A program made the position numbers and the translations under genes. From Thermaurantiacus tibetensis (GTDB lineage: Bacteria > Pseudomonadota > Alphaproteobacteria > Sphingomonadales > Sphingomonadaceae): DNA of 64,000 nt. The number at the start of each line of letters is the position of its first letter. Within the stretch, counting starts at the first letter, position 1. The notes under the pieces were generated by a model. It was not told the DNA's origin, did no database searches, and saw only the letters and a list, made by a program, of their open reading frames with translations. Location of the stretch: positions 310,001 through 374,000 of the forward strand of contig NZ_JACHTM010000001.1 in assembly GCF_015354055.1 (NCBI RefSeq), in the 5' to 3' direction. Positions 1-8,894 of this stretch are shown here, in pieces.

Positions 1-2
1 GT

Positions 3-668
3 CTAGGCGAGGACCTTGAGCAGCCCCTCGAACAGGCGGCGGCCGTCCTGGTTGCCATGCGCCTCCTCGACGCACCGCTCGGGGTGCGGCATCATCCCCA
101 GCACGTTGCGCCCCTCGTTCAGGATTCCGGCGATGCGGCGCGCCGAGCCGTTCACGTCCTCGGCGTAGCGGAAGGCGACCTGGCCCTCCTGCTCCAGCCG
201 GTCGAGCGTTGCCGCATCGGCCTGGTAGTTGCCGTCATGGTGGGCGATCGGCACGGTGATCGTCGCGCCGGCGGCGTAGGCGCGGGTGAAGGGGCTGTCG
301 GCCGTCACCACCTCGAGCGCGACATCGCGGCAGAGGAAGTCGAGGCCCGCGTTGCGGATGAGCGCACCCGGAAGCAGCCCGGCCTCGGTCAGCACCTGGA
401 AGCCGTTGCAGATGCCGAGCACGAGCCCGCCCCTTGCCGCATGGGTAGCGACCGCGCGCATGACGGGGGCGCGCGCGGCGATCGCGCCGGAGCGGAGATA
501 GTCCCCGTGCGAGAAGCCGCCGGGAAGGGCGACGAGGTCGAGGCCGGCCGGGATCTCCGGGTCGGCATGCCAGAGCGCGACCGGCCTGACCCCCGTGACG
601 AGCTCGAGCGCGACCATGAGATCCCGGTCGCAGTTGGAGCCGGGAAAGACGACGACGCCCGTCTTCAC
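3..668 (-). CDS. purQ: Phosphoribosylformylglycinamidine synthase, glutaminase subunit PurQ
   Basis: This 221-residue class I glutamine amidotransferase supplies ammonia to PurL in the fourth step of IMP synthesis. The nucleophile is Cys87 in the GICNGFQ motif, and the His195/Glu197 pair lies in MMPHPER near the C terminus; the N terminus has the typical [12 protein letters not shown]. The GTG start is chosen because the GTGA overlaps the purS stop by 4 nt; the same frame stays open far upstream, but that stretch covers purS on the same strand and has no family similarity. PurL is not visible in the window, so it probably lies just beyond the left edge. Confidence 0.97.
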   Translation of the reverse strand: MKTGVVVFPGSNCDRDLMVALELVTGVRPVALWHADPEIPAGLDLVALPGGFSHGDYLRSGAIAARAPVMRAVATHAARGGLVLGICNGFQVLTEAGLLPGALIRNAGLDFLCRDVALEVVTADSPFTRAYAAGATITVPIAHHDGNYQADAATLDRLEQEGQVAFRYAEDVNGSARRIAGILNEGRNVLGMMPHPERCVEEAHGNQDGRRLFEGLLKVLA

Positions 669-916
669 GGGGCCTCCGCGGGTGCGTCCGCCATGTCCAC
701 GCGGAAGCTCTCGATGACGGGGTTGGCAAGGAGTCGGCGCGCCATCTCCTCGACCGTCTCGCGCGGGGTGTCTGGCGCCAGCTCGAGCTCGATGACCTTG
801 CCGACGCGCACCTCCCCCACGCCGGCAAAGCCGAGCGACTCGAGCGCGTGGCGGATGGCGCGCCCCTGCGGGTCGAGCACGCCGGGCTTCAGGGAAACGG
901 TGACGCGGGCCTTCAT
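665..916 (-). CDS. purS: Phosphoribosylformylglycinamidine synthase subunit PurS
   Basis: PurS is the 83-residue structural subunit that bridges PurQ and small-type PurL. The N-terminal [17 protein letters not shown] and the GKVIELEL strand are typical of the family. A perfect AGGAGG ribosome site (924-929, complement) sits 7 nt upstream of the ATG. It is translationally coupled to purQ by a 4-nt overlap. In related genomes purC usually lies just upstream of purS; here purC is about 1.5 kb away, separated by a hydrolase gene and a broken gene on the other strand. Confidence 0.96.
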   Translation of the reverse strand: MKARVTVSLKPGVLDPQGRAIRHALESLGFAGVGEVRVGKVIELELAPDTPRETVEEMARRLLANPVIESFRVDMADAPAEAP

Positions 917-1036
917 GGCCACGCCTCCTAGGGGATGGCCATTGACTTGGCGAGAGCCGCTTCGCAGAGGCTGCGGAGCTGTCAGGCAGGCCGTTCGGCA
1001 GAGCGCGGGCGTGCGGCGGGGAAGGGAGAGGCACCC

Positions 1037-1516
1037 ATGAGCGCGATCGCGAAGGACATGGGTCTGGCAAGCGCGATCGTTTATCGCGACCCTGACGCTG
1101 CGCTCAGGTTTCTGGCGACGGCCTTCGGGTTCCAGCCGGTGTTCGTGGTCCGAGACCCGGAGGGCCGGCTTCTCCATTCCGAATCCATTCCGAAATGCGG
1201 TTCGGACCGTCGATCCTCATGGTGGGCAACGAATGGAGCCAGGTCCACCGCAGCCCGGCCGGTCTGGGCGGATGCAACACCCAGGCGGTTCACATCCAGC
1301 TGGCGCATGGAGCCGACCTCGATGCGCACTGTGCGCAAGCCCGCGCTGCGGGTGCCGAGATCCTGGAAGAGCCAGCAGACCAGTTCTACGGCGATCGAGT
1401 GTATCGTGCCCGTGATCCCGAGGGCCATGTGTGGACCGTCGGAGGTCACGGTCCGCGCCATGACGCCAGCCGAATGGGACGCAGCCGGCGGGGTGGTGAC
1501 CCAGGTCGCCTCGTGA
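1037..1516 (+). pseudogene. VOC/glyoxalase-family gene, frameshifted
   Basis: The N-terminal part (from the ATG at 1037, with GGGAG upstream) reads as a vicinal-oxygen-chelate fold ([17 protein letters not shown]) up to LLHSE. The following part (MRFGPSILMVG through RDPEGHVWTVG) is clearly the same domain but in another frame. The junction is an exact 11-bp tandem duplication at 1173-1194; removing one copy gives LLHSEMRFGPSILMVG in one frame. A second shift near 1441-1448 (one extra base) would join DPEGHVWTVG to the usual tail TVRAMTPAEWDAAGG ending at 1516. The restored protein would be about 155 residues. Substrate is unknown. Either a true pseudogene or an assembly artefact; the first lesion is certain as read, the second is an inference. 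Confidence 0.8.
1173..1194 (+). repeat. 11-bp perfect tandem duplication inside the VOC gene
   Basis: The unit TCCATTCCGAA occurs twice in immediate succession (1173-1183 and 1184-1194). Because 11 is not a multiple of three it moves the downstream reading frame. It looks like a replication-slippage duplication. Confidence 0.95.
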
Positions 1517-1526
1517 GGTGAACCGG

Positions 1527-2447
1527 TCAGCGCAGCATCTGTTCGAGCGCGCCGAGGACGATGTCGAAGCCCCGCGTGCCAGGCGCGATCACCTCGAAGT
1601 GCCCGGCGTTCGGCACGACGAAGAGGTCGGCGCGATCCCCGGCGCGGCGCGCCCGCTGGGCGTAGCGCAGGCCGATCTCGGGGAAGGCGACGCCATCGTA
1701 GATGCCGTGGACGAGCGTGACGGGCACGCCAGAAGGCAGGAGGGCGGCAGGCGACGTCTCGGCAAACGGGCTCTTCGCGTCCGGGTCTCCAAGCGTTGCG
1801 GCCGGGTCGAGCCCGCACGCCGCCCGGATGACCCGGGCGTCTGCCTCGAGGTCGGGCAGGCCTCCGGCCGCCACCACCCCGCGGGGCCGCAGCGGTGCCT
1901 CTGCCGCGAGCACGCTTCCCTTCGGCAGGCGGTGACGCGCGGCCCCCCAGAGCGCAAGATGGCCCCCGGCCGAATGACCCAGGAAGGCGACGCGGCTGCG
2001 GTCGATCCCGCGCTCGGCGGCCTGCGCGGCGAGGAGGTCGATGGCGGCTGCCACGTCCGCGAAGGTGCCCGGGAAGCCGCCGCCCTCCTCGTCCACCCGC
2101 CGGTAGCCCACCGACCACACGGCAAAGCCCTGCTCGGCAAGCGCGCCGGCTGCCGGGCGCACCAGCTCGCGGCCCGCAACCTTTGCCTGCCAGCAGCCGC
2201 CATGCACGAGGACGACGGCCGGGAGCAGCCCATCGGGCCGGTTGCGCGGCAGGAAGAGCTCGACGACCTGCGCCTCGGCCTCGCCGTAGCGGATGGTCTC
2301 GGCCGGCTTCGGTTGCGGGAGCGCCGCAAGACTCCGCTGGGTCATCGTCTGCGGCAGGGTGGGCGGCGGCAGCTGCGAGGCCGCCGGGAGTGCCGCGAGC
2401 GGGAGCGCGAGAAGCGCCGCCGCGAGGCGGCCGGGCGAGATCGGCAT
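1527..2447 (-). CDS. Secreted alpha/beta-hydrolase (esterase/lipase family)
   Basis: This 306-residue protein starts with a signal peptide ([17 protein letters not shown]) and is probably exported. The body is an alpha/beta-hydrolase of the carboxylesterase/BD-FAE type: an HGG oxyanion motif (LVHGGCWQ), the nucleophile elbow GHSAGGH, an acid in the HGIYDGV region and a C-terminal His in NAGHFEV. The substrate cannot be told. It lies 2 nt after purC on the same strand and may be cotranscribed, although it has no obvious link to purine synthesis. The ATG at 2447 was chosen because it begins directly before the signal peptide. Confidence 0.85.
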   Translation of the reverse strand: MPISPGRLAAALLALPLAALPAASQLPPPTLPQTMTQRSLAALPQPKPAETIRYGEAEAQVVELFLPRNRPDGLLPAVVLVHGGCWQAKVAGRELVRPAAGALAEQGFAVWSVGYRRVDEEGGGFPGTFADVAAAIDLLAAQAAERGIDRSRVAFLGHSAGGHLALWGAARHRLPKGSVLAAEAPLRPRGVVAAGGLPDLEADARVIRAACGLDPAATLGDPDAKSPFAETSPAALLPSGVPVTLVHGIYDGVAFPEIGLRYAQRARRAGDRADLFVVPNAGHFEVIAPGTRGFDIVLGALEQMLR

Positions 2448-2449
2448 CC

Positions 2450-3232
2450 TCAGCGGCTCTCGCGCGCCTTCCTCGCCTCGCCGAAGTCGAGCACCGCGCT
2501 TTCCTGGCCCTCGGGGAGAAGGCCGAGCCGGCGGGCGACTTCCTGATAGGCTTCCACTTCGCCGCCAAGATCGCGGCGGAACCGGTCCTTGTCCATCTTC
2601 TCGCCGGTCTTCATGTCCCACAGCCGGCAGCCGTCGGGGCTGATCTCGTCGGCGAGGATCACGCGGCTGTAGTCGTCCTCCCAGAGGCGCCCGAACTCGA
2701 GCTTGAAGTCGACGAGGCGGATGCCGATGCCGGCAAACAGGCCGGCCAGGAAGTCGTTGATGCGGATGGCCATGTCCTGCATGTCGGCAAGCTCGTCCTG
2801 GCTTGCCCAGCCGAAGCAGGCGATGTGCTCTTCCGTCACCATCGGGTCCCCGAGCGCATCGTCCTTCAGATAATATTCGAGGATGGTGCGTGGCAGCGGG
2901 GTGCCCTCCTCGATGCCGAGTCGCTTCGAGAGCGAGCCCGCGGCCACGTTCCGGACCACCACCTCGAGCGGGATGATCTCCACCTGCCGGACCAGCTGTT
3001 CGCGCATGTTGAGCCGGCGGATGAAGTGGTGCGGCACGCCGATCCCGCCGAGCAGGGTGAACAGGTGTTCCGAGATCCGGTTGTTGAGCACGCCCTTGCC
3101 CGAGATGGTACCCTTCTTCTGGGCGTTGAAGGCGGTTGCGTCATCCTTGAAATACTGGATGAGCGTGCCCGGTTCCGGACCCTCGTAGAGGATCTTGGCC
3201 TTGCCTTCGTAGATCTGGCGGCGGCGCGACAT
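2450..3232 (-). CDS. purC: SAICAR synthetase (phosphoribosylaminoimidazole-succinocarboxamide synthase)
   Basis: PurC joins aspartate to CAIR with ATP in purine synthesis. The protein is 260 residues, usual for the family. It begins [13 protein letters not shown] and has the [16 protein letters not shown] and DFKLEFGR signature segments. An ATG 18 nt further upstream is in frame, but family members begin at the position used here. No strong Shine-Dalgarno is seen in front of either start. The downstream hydrolase begins 2 nt after its stop. Confidence 0.96.
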   Translation of the reverse strand: MSRRRQIYEGKAKILYEGPEPGTLIQYFKDDATAFNAQKKGTISGKGVLNNRISEHLFTLLGGIGVPHHFIRRLNMREQLVRQVEIIPLEVVVRNVAAGSLSKRLGIEEGTPLPRTILEYYLKDDALGDPMVTEEHIACFGWASQDELADMQDMAIRINDFLAGLFAGIGIRLVDFKLEFGRLWEDDYSRVILADEISPDGCRLWDMKTGEKMDKDRFRRDLGGEVEAYQEVARRLGLLPEGQESAVLDFGEARKARESR

Positions 3233-3325
3233 GCGGCGGTATCCCGTCATGAAACAGCAGGGTGGGGAAATAGCCCGTTCGCGCGTCGGGCACAACGCAC
3301 TGGCCCGGGGCGGCCGCAGCCGCCG

Positions 3326-3952
3326 TCAGCGCGCGACATTGTAGGCAAGGCTCGCGTCATCGAGCTGGAAGCCGACGAGGAACTCGAAGGTCGTCGCGCG
3401 GAGGGCGGCACGGACCAGCGGGTCAGACATCGGGTCGACGAGCGCGTCCGGGTCGCTCGGCCTGCGCTGGCGGGTGAGCCGCTCGACCACCTCGGGCGGA
3501 GGCGTGACGGCAGCGCGCGCGATCTCGGCGCGGGCCGCGCCGCGCCCCGCGCCCCGGAGCGACCCTTCGGCGAACGTGACCCGGACGGCGGTTGCCTGCT
3601 TGGCAACCAGCACGTTGCCGCCCTGGACGAGGCTCACGAACAGGGGCAGGTCGACGCTGCGCGCCGGAAGCTCGCCGGCAGAGCCAGCACGGCGCACCGC
3701 CGTGACGGTGAAGCCGACATCGGCCGTGACCAGCGCGTCCGAGGGCGTGCAGCGCGCCTCGACGTCGACGATCTGCGCCACGAAGTCGATCGCATCGGCG
3801 TCCCGGCTCTCCGGCGGGTTGAAGCGGGTCAGCTGGCCCACGTGGTTGGGGATGGCGACGGCCGGGCAGGGCGACCGTGTGACCTGGAGCGGGTTCCGCT
3901 GGCAGGCGGCGAGCGCGAGCAACACGAGGATCAGCAGAGGGGCAAGCCGCAC
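3326..3952 (-). CDS. Conserved alphaproteobacterial lipoprotein of unknown function
   Basis: The 208-residue product begins with a short lipoprotein signal ([17 protein letters not shown]), with the lipobox cysteine at about residue 18, so it is predicted to be membrane-anchored and periplasmic. The rest is beta-rich ([27 protein letters not shown]), ending [23 protein letters not shown] recognise no named domain. The GTG start has a GGAG site about 8 nt upstream. It is divergent from ispH with about 114 nt between them. Confidence 0.8.
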   Translation of the reverse strand: MRLAPLLILVLLALAACQRNPLQVTRSPCPAVAIPNHVGQLTRFNPPESRDADAIDFVAQIVDVEARCTPSDALVTADVGFTVTAVRRAGSAGELPARSVDLPLFVSLVQGGNVLVAKQATAVRVTFAEGSLRGAGRGAARAEIARAAVTPPPEVVERLTRQRRPSDPDALVDPMSDPLVRAALRATTFEFLVGFQLDDASLAYNVAR

Positions 3953-4066
3953 GTCCGTTTCTCCACCCTTTCCCGCAGGCGTTCCTGCGGGTCGTGCCGG
4001 CACCCGGGCGGCAAACCTGACCGCGCCCGTCCTTGTTTTCCCGGCCCGATGGGCTATGGCAGGCCC

Positions 4067-5002
4067 ATGGCCAGTCTCAAAGTCCTTGTCGCGGCCCCGC
4101 GGGGATTCTGCGCCGGAGTCGACCGGGCGATCCACATCGTCGAGCTCGCACTCGAGCGCTATGGCGTCCCAGTCTACGTCCGCCACGAGATCGTGCACAA
4201 CAAGCACGTGGTGGACAGCCTGCGCGCCAAGGGGGCGATCTTCGTGAAGGAGCTCGACGAGGTGCCGGACGGCGCGACCGTCATCTTCTCCGCGCACGGC
4301 GTGCCCAAGACCATCCCAGCGCGTGCGACCGAGCGGGGCCTCTCCTGGCTCGATGCCACCTGCCCGCTCGTCTCGAAGGTCCATCGCCAGGCTGAACGCA
4401 TGGTGCAGGCCGGGCGCCACATCCTCTTCGTCGGCCATGCCGGCCATCCGGAGGTGATCGGCACCTTCGGCCAGGTGCCCGAAGGCGTGATGACCCTCGT
4501 CGAGACGGTCGAGGATGCCGAAGCCGTCCAGCCGGCGGATCCCACCAACCTCGGCTTCCTCACCCAGACCACGCTTTCGGTCGACGACACGGCCGAGATC
4601 GTCGCCGTGCTGCGCCGCCGCTTTCCCGACATCGTGGGACCCCGCGGCGAGGACATCTGCTACGCCACCTCCAACCGCCAGGCGGCGGTCAAGGCCATCG
4701 CCGCCGACTGCGACCTCATGCTGGTGATCGGTGCGGAATACAGCTCGAACTCGCAGCGGCTGCGCGAGGTGGCCGAGCGCGAGGGCGCCCGCGCCTACCT
4801 CATCCAGACCGCGGGCGCGATCGACTGGGGCTGGTTCGACGGCGTCCGCACCGTCGGCCTGACCGCCGGCGCCTCGGCGCCGGAGATCCTCGTCCAGGAG
4901 GTGCTCGAGGCGATGCGGGCGCGCTTCGATCTCGAGATCGAGGAAGTGACGACCGCGGTCGAGGAAGTCACCTTCAAGCTGCCGCGCGAACTCGCCGCCT
5001 GA
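4067..5002 (+). CDS. ispH: 4-hydroxy-3-methylbut-2-enyl diphosphate reductase
   Basis: IspH is the last enzyme of the MEP isoprenoid pathway; it uses a [4Fe-4S] cluster to make IPP and DMAPP. The three cluster cysteines are visible in [22 protein letters not shown] and the [12 protein letters not shown] segment; the last is SNRQ where TNRQ is more usual. [12 protein letters not shown] and SAHGVP are further signatures. The protein is 311 residues. An in-frame ATG at 4049 would add six residues; 4067 fits family starts better. thrB follows after 24 nt and rnhA overlaps thrB, so this is probably one transcript. Confidence 0.96.
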   Translation: MASLKVLVAAPRGFCAGVDRAIHIVELALERYGVPVYVRHEIVHNKHVVDSLRAKGAIFVKELDEVPDGATVIFSAHGVPKTIPARATERGLSWLDATCPLVSKVHRQAERMVQAGRHILFVGHAGHPEVIGTFGQVPEGVMTLVETVEDAEAVQPADPTNLGFLTQTTLSVDDTAEIVAVLRRRFPDIVGPRGEDICYATSNRQAAVKAIAADCDLMLVIGAEYSSNSQRLREVAEREGARAYLIQTAGAIDWGWFDGVRTVGLTAGASAPEILVQEVLEAMRARFDLEIEEVTTAVEEVTFKLPRELAA

Positions 5003-5026
5003 GCGCCCGGTCCAAGGGCGCGCCGG

Positions 5027-5968
5027 GTGGCCGTCTACACCGAGGTTCCGGCCGAGACGCTCGCGGCCTTCCTCTCGGGCTTCGACGTCGGAAGGCTTGT
5101 CGTGGCCAAGGGCATTGCCGAGGGCGTCTCCAACTCCAACTTCCTCGTCGAGACCACGGGCGGCCGCTTCATCCTGACGCTCTACGAGCGGCGGATCGAT
5201 CCGGCCGACCTCCCGTGGTTCCTCGGGCTCATGGGGCATCTCGCCGCGCGGGGCCTCCCCGTGCCGCGCCCCGTGCCCGACCGGGAGGGACGGGTGCTCC
5301 ATCGCCTGGCCGGCAGGTGCGCAGCCCTCGTCGAGTTCCTGCCCGGAGTCTCGGTGACCGAGCCGACCGTCGCCCAGTGCCGGGCCGCGGGCGAGGCGCT
5401 TGCCCGGCTCCACCTTGCCGCCGAAGGCTATCCGCCGACGCGGCCGAACCGCCTCGGGCTCGGCTTCGCCCGCGAGGCGGCGGCCGCGCTTGGGGCACGG
5501 CTCGATTCGCTGGACGCCGGTCTTGGCGCGACCGTGCAGGAGGCGCTTTCCGCCGTGGAGGCCGGCGTGCCCCCTGACCTTCCGGTCGGCATCGTGCACG
5601 CCGATCTCTTCCCTGACAACGTGCTCTTCCTCGGCGAGCGGGTCTCCGGTCTCATCGATTTCTACTTCGCCTGCGCCGACCGGCTCGCCTATGATCTCGC
5701 CGTGCTGCGCGTCGCCTGGAGCTTCTCGGCAGATGGCGCCCGCTTCCTCCCCGACCGCGATCGGGCGCTGGTTGAGGGCTATGCACGCATGCGGCCGCTT
5801 GCGCCGGCGGAGGCGCAGGCGCTGCCGGCGCTTTCGGCACTCGCGGCGCTCCGCTTCCTTCTCACCCGTGCGCTCGACTGGTTCGAGGTTGACCCCGGCC
5901 CGCTCGTGGCACGGAAGGACCCGCTCGCCTTCGCGCGGCGGCTCGCTCACGTCCTTGCAAATGGCTGA
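5027..5968 (+). CDS. thrB: Homoserine kinase, ThrB type (APH fold)
   Basis: This 313-residue kinase phosphorylates homoserine in threonine synthesis. It belongs to the aminoglycoside-phosphotransferase-fold ThrB of proteobacteria, not the GHMP kinase. Visible features are [12 protein letters not shown], the catalytic loop [14 protein letters not shown] and the metal-binding [18 protein letters not shown]. The start is GTG (MAVYTEV, as in most homologues). Its last 8 nt overlap rnhA. Confidence 0.95.
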   Translation: MAVYTEVPAETLAAFLSGFDVGRLVVAKGIAEGVSNSNFLVETTGGRFILTLYERRIDPADLPWFLGLMGHLAARGLPVPRPVPDREGRVLHRLAGRCAALVEFLPGVSVTEPTVAQCRAAGEALARLHLAAEGYPPTRPNRLGLGFAREAAAALGARLDSLDAGLGATVQEALSAVEAGVPPDLPVGIVHADLFPDNVLFLGERVSGLIDFYFACADRLAYDLAVLRVAWSFSADGARFLPDRDRALVEGYARMRPLAPAEAQALPALSALAALRFLLTRALDWFEVDPGPLVARKDPLAFARRLAHVLANG

Positions 5969-6437
5969 ACCGAGCGCCCCGCCACCGCGCCCGCGCGTGC
6001 TCATCGCGACGGATGGCGCCTGCCGGGGCAATCCGGGTCCGGGCGGCTGGGCAGCCATCCTGCGCGCGGGGGAGGTGGAGCGCGAGCTGAGCGGCGCCGA
6101 GCGGCTCACCACCAACAACCGCATGGAACTGACGGCGGCGCTCGAGGCGCTGCGGGCGCTCACGCGCCCGGCCGAGGTCCTGCTCGAGACCGACAGCCGC
6201 TACCTCGTCGACGGCATGACCCGCTGGCTCCAGGGCTGGCAGCGCAACGGCTGGAAGACGGCCGACCGCAAGCCGGTCAGGAACGCCGATCTCTGGCAGG
6301 CGCTCGCCGCGACGGCCGCCCCGCACTGCGTTCGCTGGGTGTGGGTGCGGGGCCATGCGGGCCACCCGCTCAACGAGCGCGCCGACCGGCTGGCCAACGC
6401 TGCGATCGATGCCATGCTCGCCCGCGAGGCGGCCTGA
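5961..6437 (+). CDS. rnhA: Ribonuclease HI
   Basis: RNase HI (158 residues) cleaves the RNA strand of RNA-DNA hybrids. All four acidic catalytic positions are present: Asp in [15 protein letters not shown], Glu in [12 protein letters not shown], Asp in [10 protein letters not shown] and Asp in NERADRLAN. The [18 protein letters not shown] basic handle is present. The ATG overlaps the end of thrB by 8 nt; thrB-rnhA pairing is common in alphaproteobacteria. Confidence 0.96.
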   Translation: MAEPSAPPPRPRVLIATDGACRGNPGPGGWAAILRAGEVERELSGAERLTTNNRMELTAALEALRALTRPAEVLLETDSRYLVDGMTRWLQGWQRNGWKTADRKPVRNADLWQALAATAAPHCVRWVWVRGHAGHPLNERADRLANAAIDAMLAREAA

Positions 6438-7393
6438 TGGCCTCGGGCCTCCTCGCCCTCCTCGATGATGTCGCCATGATCGCCCGGATGGCGGCGGCCT
6501 CGGTCGACGACGTGGCAGCCGCGGCCGCCCGCGCGACCGGCAAGGCCGCCGGCGTGGTCGTCGACGATGCCGCCGTCACGCCGCGCTACGTCTCGGGGTT
6601 TGCACCCGAGCGCGAGCTCCCCCTCATCTGGCGGATCGCGAAGGGCTCGCTCAGGAACAAGCTCCTCTTCCTCATGCCCGGCTTCCTGCTCCTGGCGGCC
6701 GTGCTGCCGTGGGCGCTGGCTCCGCTTCTCATGCTGGGCGGCGCCTATCTCTGCTTCGAGGCCGCCGAGAAGATGCTCGAGAAGCTGGGGCTCGGCCATC
6801 ATGAGGGGGAAGTCTCGCGGCCGACCGCGGTCGACCGCGCCGCGCAGGAGAACGCGATGGTGGCAGGCGCAGTCCGCACCGACCTCATCCTGTCGGCCGA
6901 AATCCTCGCGATCGCGCTTGGCACGCTCGAGCAGGTCTCGCTGGCCACCAAGGCGGCCAGCCTCGCCGTCGTGAGCCTTGCCGTCACGGCCGGCGTCTAC
7001 GGCTTCGTCGCGCTGCTCGTGAAGATGGACGATGTTGGCCTGCGGCTTGCGGCGACCGGCCACCCCCTCGGCGCCGGGGCCGGGCAGCTCCTCGTGCGTG
7101 GAATGCCCGCGCTTCTCGGTCTTCTCTCCGTCCTCGGCATCGCTGCCATGGCCTGGGTGGGCGGCGGGATCATCCTCCACGGGCTCGAAGCGACCGGCGT
7201 GCTGGTTGTGCTTCCGCACCTGGTCCATGGGCTCGCCCATGCCGCTGGAGAAGCCGCCGGCGCGCTTGCCGGAGCGGTCGAATGGCTGGCTGGGGCCGCG
7301 CTCTCGGGTCTCCTCGGGCTTGCGCTGGGGCTTGCGATTGTCGGCGTCCTTTTCGGCGTGCGGGCGTTGCGGCCGGCGGCGGCGTCGCACTGA
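6437..7393 (+). CDS. DUF808 (YedI-type) inner-membrane protein
   Basis: The 318-residue protein has the DUF808 start SGLLALLDDVAMIARMAAASVDD and repeated VVVDDAAVTPRYV, followed by several hydrophobic helices (residues about 75-105, 165-195, 215-250, 285-315). It is a predicted integral membrane protein of unknown function, like E. coli YedI. The ATG shares bases with the rnhA stop (TGATG), so it is translationally coupled to rnhA. Confidence 0.88.
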   Translation: MASGLLALLDDVAMIARMAAASVDDVAAAAARATGKAAGVVVDDAAVTPRYVSGFAPERELPLIWRIAKGSLRNKLLFLMPGFLLLAAVLPWALAPLLMLGGAYLCFEAAEKMLEKLGLGHHEGEVSRPTAVDRAAQENAMVAGAVRTDLILSAEILAIALGTLEQVSLATKAASLAVVSLAVTAGVYGFVALLVKMDDVGLRLAATGHPLGAGAGQLLVRGMPALLGLLSVLGIAAMAWVGGGIILHGLEATGVLVVLPHLVHGLAHAAGEAAGALAGAVEWLAGAALSGLLGLALGLAIVGVLFGVRALRPAAASH

Positions 7394-7449
7394 GCGGCAC
7401 GCTTGCCTTTCCTGCGGCCGTGCCTATCGGGGTGAGAGGGGAGGAGACG

Positions 7450-8448
7450 ATGCGCGCACGCGAGATCCGGCTGCGGCGCCGGCCGCAGGGCCTGCCGGTG
7501 GAGGAAGACTTCGAGCTCGCGGAGGTGGAGGTGCCGGCGCCCGGGCCGGGCGAGGTGCGGGTGCGCAATCGCTTCCTCTCGGTTGACCCCTACATGCGCG
7601 GGCGCATGGTGGACCGCGCCAGCTACATCCCGCCGTTCGCGCTCGGTCGTGCGCTCGAGGGGGGCGCCATCGGCGAGGTCGTCGACAGCGGCGACCCGGC
7701 CTTCGCTCCCGGGGACATGGTGCAGTCCATGTGGGGCTGGCGCGAGGCCTTCACGGCACCCGCCCGCTCCCTGACCCGGCTCGAGGTGCCGCCCGGCGTG
7801 CCTCCGCAGGCGTTTCTCGGCGTCCTCGGCATGCCGGGGCTGACCGCCTGGGCCGGCCTTCTCGAGATCGGCCAGCCGAGGCCCGGCGAGACGCTCTTCG
7901 TTTCGGGCGGCGCGGGGGCCGTCGGCTCCCTCGTTGCCCAGCTCGGCAAGACGCGCGGCTGCCACGTGGTGGCCACTGCCGGAAGCGACGCGAAGTGCGC
8001 CTGGCTGCGCGAAGCCGGCGTCGATGCTGCCATCAACTACCGCAGCTGCGGCAGCCTGCGCGAGGCGGTGAAGGCAGCGGCCCCGCGCGGGATCGACATC
8101 TACTTCGACAATGTCGGCGGCGAGCACCTCGAGGTGGCGCTCGACCTCGCCAATCCCTTCGCCCGCTTCGTCGAGTGCGGCATGATTGCAGCCTACAACG
8201 CGACCGAGCCTCCGCCGGGGCCGCGCAACCTCATCCTGCTGATCGGCAAGTCTCTCAAGATGCAGGGCTTCATCGTGACCCAGTTCCAGCATCTGGCCGA
8301 GGCCTTCCGCGCCGAGATGGTCGCCCGCCTCGCCGACGGCTCGATCCGCTGGCAGGAGACCATCGTCGACGGCCTTGCCAGCGCGCCTTCGGCCTTCCTC
8401 GGCCTGTTTACCGGTGCCAACATGGGGAAGATGCTCATCCGGCTCTGA
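7450..8448 (+). CDS. NADP-dependent MDR oxidoreductase (CurA / prostaglandin-reductase-like)
   Basis: This 332-residue member of the zinc-independent medium-chain dehydrogenase/reductase superfamily probably reduces an activated C=C bond with NADPH. Markers are NRFLSVDPYMRGRM near the N terminus, GMPGLTAWAGLLEIG, the cofactor motif SGGAGAVGSLVAQLGK, and DIYFDNVGGEHL. The closest known relatives are E. coli CurA (YncB) and leukotriene B4 12-hydroxydehydrogenase; the real substrate is unknown. GAGGAG sits just upstream of the ATG. Confidence 0.9.
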   Translation: MRAREIRLRRRPQGLPVEEDFELAEVEVPAPGPGEVRVRNRFLSVDPYMRGRMVDRASYIPPFALGRALEGGAIGEVVDSGDPAFAPGDMVQSMWGWREAFTAPARSLTRLEVPPGVPPQAFLGVLGMPGLTAWAGLLEIGQPRPGETLFVSGGAGAVGSLVAQLGKTRGCHVVATAGSDAKCAWLREAGVDAAINYRSCGSLREAVKAAAPRGIDIYFDNVGGEHLEVALDLANPFARFVECGMIAAYNATEPPPGPRNLILLIGKSLKMQGFIVTQFQHLAEAFRAEMVARLADGSIRWQETIVDGLASAPSAFLGLFTGANMGKMLIRL

Positions 8449-8543
8449 CGGACGCGGAGCGGCCGGCGGGTCGGCCGTGCCTTGACGCCCTCGGGCCGCT
8501 GGCGCATGGGGTGCCAGGGCCAGAGCTGCCGGCAGCGGCCGTG

Positions 8544-8620
8544 GCGATCGTAGCTCAATCGGTTAGAGCACTGGTTTGTGGTACCAGGGGTTGCGGGTTC
8601 GAGTCCCGTCGATCGCCCCA
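8544..8620 (+). tRNA. tRNA-His (anticodon GTG)
   Basis: A complete cloverleaf can be folded: acceptor GCGATCG/CGATCGC, anticodon stem CTGGT/ACCAG around the loop TTGTGGT (anticodon GTG), and a TpsiC arm with GGTTCGAGTCC. The discriminator is C and an encoded CCA follows at 8618-8620. The G at 8543 is the expected extra G(-1) that pairs with C73, an identity element of tRNA-His. Confidence 0.97.
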
Positions 8621-8705
8621 CCCCCGGCGCGATCCTCGGAGGGTTCGTGCCGAAGAGCGCCAGGCGGCGGGAGCCGCGTGGAACGGCACGGAGGAAGCGA
8701 AGCGG

Positions 8706-8852
8706 GTGGATCGGGGCTATGGGGTGCTGCTTCTCGTCGGCCTTCTCCTCGGCGTGGCGGCGGGCATTGCGCTTGGGGAGCCTTCGGCGGGCGCCGTGAT
8801 CGGCCTTGGCTCCGGAGCTCTCCTTGCGGTCGCGCTCCGCGCGCGGGGGTGA
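8706..8852 (+). CDS. Small predicted membrane protein (48 aa)
   Basis: A 48-residue product made almost entirely of two hydrophobic stretches (YGVLLLVGLLLGVAAGIAL and AGAVIGLGSGALLAVAL) with a short GEPSA turn, consistent with a two-helix hairpin rich in glycine. A GGAGGA ribosome site (8690-8695) lies 10 nt upstream of the GTG. No family is recognised. It may be a real small membrane protein; the hydrophobic pattern and the ribosome site are the only evidence. Confidence 0.5.
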   Translation: MDRGYGVLLLVGLLLGVAAGIALGEPSAGAVIGLGSGALLAVALRARG

Positions 8853-8894
8853 CGGCAAGACAGGCGGGGTCGCCGACCGCGCGGCGTGCGCGGC

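Noticed and set aside
669-1070. Upstream in-frame extension of purQ
   Set aside because: It covers purS on the same strand in another frame and lacks any PurQ similarity; the GTG overlap with purS is the natural start.
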